Shown: positions 1 through 5,780 of the stretch, in pieces | Layout of the letters: each line of letters opens with the position of its first letter | Numbering within the stretch: position 1 is the stretch's first letter | From: Bacteroidales bacterium | Lineage (GTDB): Bacteria > Bacteroidota > Bacteroidia > Bacteroidales > UBA932 | Direction of reading: 5' to 3' | Assembly: GCA_017554135.1 (NCBI GenBank) | Contig: JAFZIX010000228.1 | Coordinates: 1-6,869, forward strand | DNA: 6,869 nt | Notes under the pieces: model-generated | Database searches by the model: none | What the model saw: the letters and a program-made list of their open reading frames with translations, nothing else | What the model was told of the DNA's origin: nothing | Made by a program: the position numbers and the translations under genes

Positions 1-1
1 C

Positions 2-529
2 CGCGACAGCATCCCCCAGCGCGAACCGTCCAAATACGAAATCCGCCGGGCACAGCAAAAGGCAAAGCAGGAGGAACGGGAGGCGAAATATCAGGCTAAG
101 ATTGCGGCTCGTGAGGCACGATGGGCCGTGGCAGACTCCATCGATGCCGCGAAGGCGGCGGTGAAGGAGCAAAAGCAACTCGAGCGCAAACAGGCCCACG
201 AAGAAAAAGTGAAAGCGAAGCATCAAAAGCAGATTGAAGACGATGCCCGCAAGTTGGAAAAATACATCGAGCGATATCGCAAGAAATATGAACGCAGGCA
301 GGCCCGTGAAGCCCGCAAGGCCGAACGACTGGCTGCAAAGAAAAAACCGGAACCACAAACAGAAAATACAGATGGAACAGATCCTGAACCGCTTCCTGAG
401 GTACGTCAAAGTGGACACCCAGAGCGACGAGAACTCGGAGAGCCAGCCATCGACGAGCAAACAATTGAATCTCTTGAAACTCCTTTGCCAGGAGTTGAAC
501 GACCTGGGCGTAGAGACTTCTCTCGATGA
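2..529 (+). CDS. Partial (5'-truncated) Lys/Arg/Glu-rich coiled-coil-like hypothetical protein
   Basis: I do not recognise this gene. The frame is open from the left edge, so the start lies outside the window; the valine codon at 128 could initiate but nothing favours it. About 175 residues are visible. Roughly the first 115 are extremely rich in Lys, Arg, Glu, Gln and Ala with almost no large hydrophobics, as in a long charged alpha-helix or coiled coil. A Pro/Glu/Thr/Asp-rich tail follows. No signal peptide, membrane segment or catalytic motif is visible. The oddity is the end: the stop at 527-529 lies 158 bases inside pepT, so about the last 50 residues are pepT DNA read in another frame. 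A -1 frame change in the A-run at 337-346 (AAAGAAAAAA) would instead end the protein at 385-387, overlapping pepT by only 16 bases. Either a real readthrough into pepT or an indel error is possible. The coding call for the charged part is fairly secure; the C-terminus is not. Confidence 0.55.
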   Translation, partial: RDSIPQREPSKYEIRRAQQKAKQEEREAKYQAKIAAREARWAVADSIDAAKAAVKEQKQLERKQAHEEKVKAKHQKQIEDDARKLEKYIERYRKKYERRQAREARKAERLAAKKKPEPQTENTDGTDPEPLPEVRQSGHPERRELGEPAIDEQTIESLETPLPGVERPGRRDFSR

Positions 530-1595
530 ATACGGCTACGTGATGGGCCGCATCCCCTCCAATGTGGATGCGGATGTGCCTGCCGTTGGCTTCATTGCAC
601 ATGTCGATACCGCTCCGGATGCCTCCGGCGAGAATGTCAAACCTCAGATAATAAAGGACTACGATGGTTCCGACATCCCCCTGAAGGGAGTGCCCGGTCT
701 CGTGCTGAAGACCTCCGAATTCCCCGAACTGCTGGCGCATAAGGGAGAAACGATCATAACCACTGATGGCACCACCCTCCTGGGTGCGGATGACAAGGCC
801 GGTGTTGCGGAAATCATGGATGCGGTGCAGTACATCATGGCCCATCCCGAGTTCAAGCACGGCCCTATCCGCATAGGATTCACCCCAGACGAGGAAATCG
901 GCCGCGGCGTGGTGAAGTTCGACGTGGAGAAGTTCGGTGCCAAATACGCCTACACCATGGACGGCGGCGAAGTCGGCGAACTGGAGTTCGAGAACTTCAA
1001 CGCCGCATCCGCCAAGATTCATATCCAGGGCTGCAACGTGCATCCCGGCTATGCCAAGGGAAAGATGCGCAATGCCATCCACATTGCAGAGGAACTGGAT
1101 GCCATGCTGCCGTCTCTTTCTCGCCCTGAGTACACCGAGGGCTATGAGGGCTTCTTCCATCTGATTTCGTTCAACGGAACGGTTGAGGAGGCGGATATCG
1201 CCTATATTATCCGTGATCATGACCGCGCCAGGTTCGAGGCCCGCAAGGAGATGATGACCAAGGTTGCGGAAAGCATAAACGCCCGCTATGGTGAAGGAAC
1301 GGCCACCCTGGTGCTGAAGGACCAGTACTATAACATGCGCGAGCAGGTGGAGCCCCATTTCCGCATCATCGAAATAGCAAAGAAGGCCATCTCTGATGCC
1401 GGAGTGGAACCCAGGGTCCAGCCTATACGCGGCGGCACCGACGGCGCGAACCTGTCGTTCCGCGGCCTGCCCTGCCCGAACATCTTCGCCGGTGGGCTCA
1501 ACTTCCACGGCAAGTTCGAATGGGTGCCTCTGGAGAGCATGGAAAAGGCCTCCAGGGTAATACTGAATATAATCTCTGAATTTTCAAGATACTGA
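372..1595 (+). CDS. pepT: Peptidase T (tripeptide aminopeptidase, M20 family)
   Basis: This is a cytoplasmic zinc aminopeptidase that releases the N-terminal residue from tripeptides, a late step in peptide utilisation. The 407-residue product matches the usual length (E. coli PepT is 408). The start at 372 is chosen because MEQILNRFLRYVKVDTQS aligns with the E. coli PepT N-terminus; the frame is open further upstream to an ATG at 234, but that extension does not resemble PepT. The dinuclear metal site and catalytic residues are all present: H77 and D79 in AHVDT, D140 in LLGADDKAG, E174/E175 in FTPDEEIG, D197 in TMDGGE and H379 in NFHGKFE. The substrate-side signatures YIIRDHD (R281) and RGGTDGANLS (R353 onward) are conserved, as is NVHPGYAKG of the lid domain. 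The leader is A-rich with no Shine-Dalgarno, normal for Bacteroidetes. It is followed after six bases by the lipoprotein gene, suggesting co-transcription. No key residue is missing. Confidence 0.97.
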   Translation: MEQILNRFLRYVKVDTQSDENSESQPSTSKQLNLLKLLCQELNDLGVETSLDEYGYVMGRIPSNVDADVPAVGFIAHVDTAPDASGENVKPQIIKDYDGSDIPLKGVPGLVLKTSEFPELLAHKGETIITTDGTTLLGADDKAGVAEIMDAVQYIMAHPEFKHGPIRIGFTPDEEIGRGVVKFDVEKFGAKYAYTMDGGEVGELEFENFNAASAKIHIQGCNVHPGYAKGKMRNAIHIAEELDAMLPSLSRPEYTEGYEGFFHLISFNGTVEEADIAYIIRDHDRARFEARKEMMTKVAESINARYGEGTATLVLKDQYYNMREQVEPHFRIIEIAKKAISDAGVEPRVQPIRGGTDGANLSFRGLPCPNIFAGGLNFHGKFEWVPLESMEKASRVILNIISEFSRY

Positions 1596-1601
1596 TTTAT
1601 A

Positions 1602-3764
1602 ATGAAGAAGTTTTTAGTGTGGATTTCTGCTTCGCTGCTGCTATTCACAGCGTGCAAGCAGATAGATGAGATATATGCGCGTCTGGACGAGCAGGAAGCC
1701 AGGATTGCCGCTCTGGAGGAAAAGGTGGCCAAACTGACCGAAGAGGTTTCGGCGGTCAAGGCGTTGATAAGCGGTAAGTATTTCATACAAGGCGTGGTTC
1801 CGCTGGCGGATAATGCCGGCTACAAGTTGGTTCTGGTGGACGCTTCCGGAAATGTGACGGAGAAGATGGTTTACAATGGTGAGGACGGGGAAACTCCTCT
1901 CGTGAGCATCAAACAGGATACCGACGGAAACTACTACTGGACGTTGAACGGTGAGTGGATGCTTTCCGGTGGCCAGAAAGTCCGCGCCAACGGCGAAGAC
2001 GGCCTCACCCCTGAATTCAAGATAGAGGACGGCAAATGGTATGTCAAGGTGACGGATGAGGAAGGATGGAAACTGGCGGGCGATGCAGTCGCCTCCGTGG
2101 TGTCGATGATTGCATCCATCGATGCCGCTTCCAAGCCGGATGTGGTAATCTTCACCCTCACAAACGGCACTACCATGGAGATTCCCAAGGGAGGCACCGC
2201 GCTCAAACTGCAGGTAATCTTCGATGAAACTCCCTTCGAGAACATAGAGGCCGGCAAGCCCGTGGTAACTACTTTCAGGGTTTTGGTCCCTGCCGGAGTC
2301 ACCTATACTTTCGACACTTACGAGCCTGCCGGATGGAGCGTGGCAGTCGCCTTCACCGGCGAGAACATCGGCACCATCAGCATCCTCGCACCGGATGATG
2401 CGGTTTCCGGCAAGGTCCTGTTCGTGCTGAACGGCAGCGACGGAAGTTGCTTCGTGAAGGTGGTCTCCATCGGCGTCTATGAACCCACTCATTACGCAAT
2501 GGACAGTGCCGCCGGGCAGATTGTGGTCGAATCGGCCTCATCCATTTCAATCCCGGACGGGGTGGACTGGATCAGTGTTTCCGGCAATAAAGTGAATATC
2601 TCCGCCAACACCGGCTATGACCCGCGTTCCGCCGTCATAAACTATGTGGACGCAAAGGGCAATACCCGCACCATCACCATCGTGCAGGCCCAGGTGGATG
2701 CAATCGTGCTCCCCGGTGCGCCTCTGGAGGCCCCCGTGGAGGGCGCTGCACTGCCTTTCGTGATTTCGGCGAACGTGAAACCGGAGGTGAGCGCCGATGT
2801 GGACTGGATCCATCCGGAGCCGGATACCAAGGGTCTGAGTTCCTTGCCCTACATCATCAACGTGGATGCCAACAAGGGCGCCCCGCGCAGCGGTAAGGTT
2901 ACATTTACCTACGGCAGCATCTCGCAGAGCGTCACCATCAATCAGGAGGGGGTTGGCATGGCATTCATCACCGGCATGTTCTTGAAGGTGACGGATGCTT
3001 CCGATCTGGCGGAGGGAGATATCCTTCTGATAGTCAATAAAGACGGCACCGTTGCGATGGGCGGAGACACCGGCAACTACCGTGATGTCGTGAATGTATC
3101 CACATCCGACGGTGAACTTGGCGAAGTGCCCGAGGGTGTGGTAAGTGTAACCCTCGAAGGCAGTGCCGGTGCGTGGGCCCTGAAGGTCGGGGACGGAAAG
3201 TATCTTTCCGCCACCTCGGAAAGCAAGAACTATATGCGCACGGCCTCATCGGCGGATAGTGATCTTGCCCGATGGACTATTTCCATTTCGGATGGCGTGG
3301 CAACGATAAAGGCTAAGAGCGGCAGCAGGAATCAACTTTGTTATAATAATGGTTCTCCGAGGTTCTCTTGCTATGGGGCTCTCGGATCCAGCGTCGAGGC
3401 CGTTGCAATTTATAAACAAAGTGCCGGCCAGCGCGAGTATGCCGTGGCAAAATACAGTGAGCCCGGCTCATACCTCCTTGCCGACACATGGACATACAGT
3501 GCCGGTTCGGACCAGCACCTGAGGGAATACGACGGCAGCGCCCTGACCTATGTGCTTATGAATCCTTCCCGTAAAGAGCAGATGGTGGTGACAGGTTACA
3601 AGAGCACCATGACCATCGGTGATTCTGCACAGTTTGGTGTGGAGTGGCGCCAGGGTATTTCTCCCAAACTGGCTCTTAACTACAAATTGACGGTCGTGCG
3701 CATCGATGAGACGAAGGTCTGGCTCGGAGATGCCAAGGGCAATGGTTTGATTATTAAAAAGTAA
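1602..3764 (+). CDS. Modular lipoprotein: DUF4988-like N-terminus, two BACON domains, two C-terminal modules
   Basis: A 720-residue exported lipoprotein, probably anchored in the outer membrane. A basic N-terminus and hydrophobic core lead to FTAC, with C18 as the predicted lipidated cysteine; Phe at -3 is slightly unusual. The following KQIDE is weakly reminiscent of acidic Bacteroidetes surface-export signals. Residues 21-56 form an amphipathic heptad coiled coil. Residues 60-195 look like DUF4988, with a duplicated unit starting NGEDG at 92 and 130. Residues 200-295 are beta-rich and unassigned. BACON-like domains lie at about 297-364 (VDWISVSG, ending ITIVQAQ) and 370-449 (VDWIHPEP, ending SVTINQEG). 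Residues 456-606 (FLKVTDASDLAEGDILLIVN onward) resemble a module that recurs in Bacteroidales secreted proteins. Residues 607-720 form a further beta-rich module. BACON domains are linked in the literature to carbohydrate or mucin binding, so an adhesion or ligand-binding role is plausible but unproven. No catalytic motif is visible. It is tightly spaced between pepT and the M6 protease gene. Confidence 0.88.
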   Translation: MKKFLVWISASLLLFTACKQIDEIYARLDEQEARIAALEEKVAKLTEEVSAVKALISGKYFIQGVVPLADNAGYKLVLVDASGNVTEKMVYNGEDGETPLVSIKQDTDGNYYWTLNGEWMLSGGQKVRANGEDGLTPEFKIEDGKWYVKVTDEEGWKLAGDAVASVVSMIASIDAASKPDVVIFTLTNGTTMEIPKGGTALKLQVIFDETPFENIEAGKPVVTTFRVLVPAGVTYTFDTYEPAGWSVAVAFTGENIGTISILAPDDAVSGKVLFVLNGSDGSCFVKVVSIGVYEPTHYAMDSAAGQIVVESASSISIPDGVDWISVSGNKVNISANTGYDPRSAVINYVDAKGNTRTITIVQAQVDAIVLPGAPLEAPVEGAALPFVISANVKPEVSADVDWIHPEPDTKGLSSLPYIINVDANKGAPRSGKVTFTYGSISQSVTINQEGVGMAFITGMFLKVTDASDLAEGDILLIVNKDGTVAMGGDTGNYRDVVNVSTSDGELGEVPEGVVSVTLEGSAGAWALKVGDGKYLSATSESKNYMRTASSADSDLARWTISISDGVATIKAKSGSRNQLCYNNGSPRFSCYGALGSSVEAVAIYKQSAGQREYAVAKYSEPGSYLLADTWTYSAGSDQHLREYDGSALTYVLMNPSRKEQMVVTGYKSTMTIGDSAQFGVEWRQGISPKLALNYKLTVVRIDETKVWLGDAKGNGLIIKK

Positions 3765-3769
3765 ACGAC

Positions 3770-5584
3770 ATGAAAAAGATATTGCTTACGGCCATCTTGG
3801 CTTTTTGTGGAATAGTTGGTTTGAATGCGGTGCCGGCCTATCCGGGCAAGCAGACTGTGCGACAGCCGGACGGCAGCACCATCACCGTAATCAAGCATGG
3901 TGATGAATGGGGGCACTGGATGACAGATACGAAAGGAAACGTGCTCAAGAGGGATTCCAGAGGATTCCTGGTAGTGGACAATACCGTCAGCAGCAGCCAG
4001 ATGCGCAAGGCAGCCGCGGCAAACAGGGCGGAAAGACGGCGCAGGGCCGCCGGAAGGCGCGTGTCCACTCCGATAGCGCTGGGCGAGAAACATTTCCTCG
4101 TGATTCTTGTGGAATTCAGCGACAAGAAGTTCTCCCACACCAAGGATGAGTTCAGCCAGCTGCTGAACCAGCAAGGGTATTCCGTCAGCGGAGGCGTGGG
4201 TTCCGCCCGCGATTACTATTACGACAACTCCCATGGGAAGTTCACCCCCGTTTTCGATGTTTACGGCCCCGTCACCTTGAGTAAGCAAATGGCTTATTAT
4301 GGCGAGAATGATTACATCGGCAACGACAAGCACCCCGAAGAGGCGGTAATTGAAGGCCTTACCGCACTTAAGAGCGAGATTGATTTCCCGAAATACGACA
4401 ATGATGGCGACAAATGTGTGGACCTGGTATTCATGTATTATGCCGGATATGGCGAGGCCGATTATGGCGGAGAAGATTGTGAGGATACCATCTGGCCTCA
4501 CCAGTGGAGTCTTGGGGAGGCGGGAAGGTCTTTCTCTTACAATGGCTACAGCGCTTCTTCATATGCCTGCTCCAATGAGATTGTGGCTTATGGTAAACTT
4601 GCGGGAAAACTTTGCGGCATCGGCACAGCCTGCCATGAATTCGGTCATGCGATGGGGCTCCCTGATTTTTATGACACCGACTACGAAGACAATGGCCAGG
4701 CGGCGGGACTCTTCGCTTATTCGCTCATGGATGGCGGCTCCTACAACAACGACGGTCGCACTCCTCCTTATTTCAATATAGAGGAGCGTATAATTCTGGG
4801 ATGGCTGGAATCCTCGGCCATACGGGAATTCAGCACCTCCGGGACTCTCAAAATCCCCAATGTGGATGAGAATGTTGCCTACCAGACTCCTACGGATATG
4901 GCTGGGGAGTATTTCGTGTATGAATGCCGTGAGAAAAGCGGGTGGGATGCCTATATCCCTGCACCAGGGCTGGTCGTTTATCACGTGGACAAATCTTCCC
5001 GGTCCATCAAGATTACGGACTTCGGAAACGTGCAGGCCTCCAAACTGTGGAGCAACTGGGAGCAGTATAACGCCGTCAACGAGAACGGTTCGCATCCATG
5101 CTTCTATATAGTGCCCTCGGCCGATCAGTCTAACCTTATGTTCGGTTTTAAGTACTACGCAGGATACGGTTACTACTACGACGAAACAAACGATCCCAAG
5201 ATTCCTTTCCCCGGTAGTGAAAACGTGAGCAGTTATACTCCGGTTAGTTGGAACGGGGTCTCATCGGCATACTCCTTCTCGAACATTACCTACTCTGCCA
5301 CGAGCGGCCTCAGCCTCAAAGTGAGCGTGCCTTCATCGGAACTGTCGTACCCCACCATAGCCAATCCCAAGGCTGGGATATATGGGCTCGGGGACACTTT
5401 CCAGTTAAGCCTCGACGCCAACGACGCCGGCACTCCTGCCTCGGTTGAATGGTATTTCGACGATGCGAAGGTGGCGGCCTCGTCCGTGCAGCTGACATCT
5501 GCCGGCACCCATACCGTCGAAGCAGCCGTCAGCTATTCCGGCGGCCGCAAACAGATTGTCACTTTGGAGATAAAGGTGCAGTAA
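3770..5584 (+). CDS. Secreted M6-family zinc metalloprotease (immune inhibitor A-like)
   Basis: A 604-residue exported metalloendopeptidase. Residues 1-20 or 1-23 form a Sec signal peptide, with cleavage after LNA or VPA. Residues 24-84 (PAYPGKQTVRQPDGS, then HGDEWGHW) match the N-terminal prodomain typical of bacterial M6 proteases. An Arg-rich linker at 86-97 separates it from the catalytic domain, which begins near 105 with KHFLVILVEFSD. The zinc site is HEFGHAMGLPD: H289, E290 (catalytic base), H293 and D299, a metzincin-type HExxHxxGxxD motif, followed by the Met-turn-like SLMDGG (M320). An EF-hand-like loop with D210, D212, D214 and D218 may bind calcium. The mature chain has seven cysteines. 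Residues 525-604 form an Ig/PKD-like beta domain ending exactly at the stop. I see no type IX secretion C-terminal sorting domain, so the final location (periplasm, surface or medium) is open. The start follows the lipoprotein stop by five bases, so co-translation or co-transcription is likely. Host or dietary protein degradation is inferred; the true substrate is unknown. Confidence 0.94.
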   Translation: MKKILLTAILAFCGIVGLNAVPAYPGKQTVRQPDGSTITVIKHGDEWGHWMTDTKGNVLKRDSRGFLVVDNTVSSSQMRKAAAANRAERRRRAAGRRVSTPIALGEKHFLVILVEFSDKKFSHTKDEFSQLLNQQGYSVSGGVGSARDYYYDNSHGKFTPVFDVYGPVTLSKQMAYYGENDYIGNDKHPEEAVIEGLTALKSEIDFPKYDNDGDKCVDLVFMYYAGYGEADYGGEDCEDTIWPHQWSLGEAGRSFSYNGYSASSYACSNEIVAYGKLAGKLCGIGTACHEFGHAMGLPDFYDTDYEDNGQAAGLFAYSLMDGGSYNNDGRTPPYFNIEERIILGWLESSAIREFSTSGTLKIPNVDENVAYQTPTDMAGEYFVYECREKSGWDAYIPAPGLVVYHVDKSSRSIKITDFGNVQASKLWSNWEQYNAVNENGSHPCFYIVPSADQSNLMFGFKYYAGYGYYYDETNDPKIPFPGSENVSSYTPVSWNGVSSAYSFSNITYSATSGLSLKVSVPSSELSYPTIANPKAGIYGLGDTFQLSLDANDAGTPASVEWYFDDAKVAASSVQLTSAGTHTVEAAVSYSGGRKQIVTLEIKVQ

Positions 5585-5612
5585 CTACTAAACAAATACT
5601 TTAGGTGTTCCC

Positions 5613-5636
5613 GGTCCCCGGAAAAAGAGGGGGACC
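5613..5636. other. Stem-loop GGTCCCC / GGGGACC
   Basis: A perfect 7-bp GC-rich stem (5613-5619 with 5630-5636) encloses a 10-base purine-rich loop, starting 29 bases after the protease stop. Neither strand shows a U-tract beside it, so it is a poor intrinsic terminator. It could block 3' exonucleases or be part of the repeat array. Its left arm overlaps the first GTTCCCGGTCCCC copy, so it competes with the longer-range pairing. Confidence 0.6.
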
Positions 5637-5658
5637 AGGCGCAAAAAAGGCCAAAAAC

Positions 5659-5694
5659 GTTCCCGGTCCCCCCTAAAAACAGGAGACCGGGAAC
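5659..5694. terminator. Bidirectional intrinsic terminator between convergent genes
   Basis: The arms 5659-5671 (GTTCCCGGTCCCC) and 5682-5694 (GGAGACCGGGAAC) pair over 13 positions with one C/A mismatch, around a 10-base loop. Downstream on the plus strand come AC then TTTT (5697-5700). On the minus strand the stem is followed, one base on, by TTTTT (complement of 5653-5657). The element can therefore stop transcription both from the protease operon and from the OPT gene. The plus-side U-tract is short, the minus-side one somewhat better. Confidence 0.78.
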
Positions 5695-5699
5695 ACTTT

Positions 5700-5742
5700 T
5701 GTCATTCCGAGCGCCCGCTGTCATTCCGAGCGCAGCGAAGGA
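5700..5742. repeat. Tandem REP-like repeat TGTCATTCCGAGCGC
   Basis: The 15-mer TGTCATTCCGAGCGC occurs exactly at 5700-5714 and 5719-5733, a 19-base period. The second copy continues as AGCGAAGGAA. This resembles a TGTCATTCCGAGCG(C)AGCGA(A)GGAA-type intergenic repeat that I recall from Bacteroidetes and some other bacterial genomes; that is from memory and not searched. Here a truncated first unit precedes a longer second unit, placed just after the terminator. Function is unknown. Confidence 0.7.
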
Positions 5743-5762
5743 ACCGAGCTTGCGAGCTATGG

Positions 5763-5774
5763 CGCCTTAAGGCG
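5763..5774. repeat. 12-bp perfect palindrome CGCCTTAAGGCG
   Basis: CGCCTT and AAGGCG are perfect reverse complements with no spacer, ending six bases before the last base of the OPT stop codon (minus strand). With no loop it is a poor hairpin as RNA. It could be a protein-binding site or the far end of the neighbouring REP-like element. Confidence 0.5.
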
Positions 5775-5780
5775 GCAAAT

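Larger units (their letters stand above)
372..5584 (+). other. Predicted operon: pepT - lipoprotein - M6 protease
   Basis: Three same-strand genes are separated by only 6 bases (1596-1601) and 5 bases (3765-3769), with no room for a promoter or terminator between them. The first terminator-like hairpin appears after the protease gene, at 5659-5694. I saw no convincing Bacteroidetes-type promoter (TTTG near -33 and TAnnTTTG near -7) just upstream of pepT, so transcription may begin with the partial gene or further upstream. Co-transcription is inferred from spacing only. Confidence 0.7.
5605..5696. repeat. Three-copy repeat: two direct and one inverted copy of GTTCCCGGTC
   Basis: GTTCCCGGTCCCC occurs identically at 5607-5619 and 5659-5671 (start-to-start 52 bases). 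An inverted relative, GGAGACCGGGAAC, sits at 5682-5694. The outer pair is also an exact 12-base inverted repeat: GTGTTCCCGGTC at 5605-5616 against GACCGGGAACAC at 5685-5696. Either left copy can therefore pair with the single right copy, giving mutually exclusive folds in RNA. This could be a duplicated terminator arm or a small decayed repetitive element. Confidence 0.8.
5585..5780. other. Convergent intergenic region rich in repeats and hairpins
   Basis: This is a 196-base non-coding stretch between the convergent protease (+) and OPT transporter (-) genes. I see no credible small ORF or tRNA in it. In order it holds a stem-loop at 5613-5636, a bidirectional terminator at 5659-5694, a 15-base tandem repeat at 5700-5733, and a 12-base perfect palindrome at 5763-5774. 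The individual elements are listed separately. Confidence 0.9.

Noticed and set aside
234..371. N-terminal extension of PepT by 46 residues from an ATG at 234
   Set aside because: The extension is basic and low in character, coincides with the coding part of the upstream gene in another frame, and PepT homologues begin at the position corresponding to 372.
372..529. Translational fusion of the charged protein to PepT by a +1 shift
   Set aside because: The shift would join the frames, but PepT is complete from its own ATG and no family member is known to me with such an N-terminal extension.
96..1508. Long antisense frame of 470 codons opposite pepT
   Set aside because: It lies directly opposite a fully supported pepT gene, has no family resemblance and a Cys/Arg/Pro-rich end typical of a shadow frame in GC-rich coding DNA.
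1641..2492. Antisense frame of 283 codons opposite the lipoprotein
   Set aside because: It is a mirror of a gene with clear lipobox, coiled coil and domain structure; the translation shows no domain and many His/Arg as expected for a shadow.
3770..3829. M6 protease as a lipoprotein through C13
   Set aside because: The residue before C13 is Phe, which does not fit a lipobox, and a normal signal peptidase I site follows at residues 18-23.
3680..4501. Antisense frame of 273 codons across the lipoprotein-protease junction
   Set aside because: It covers the 3' end of one well-supported gene and the 5' half of another and has no recognisable features of its own.
5585..5780. CRISPR array, attachment site or tRNA in the intergenic region
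   Set aside because: The repeats are too few and too irregularly spaced for CRISPR, no tRNA-like cloverleaf is visible, and there is no integrase or mobile gene in the window.
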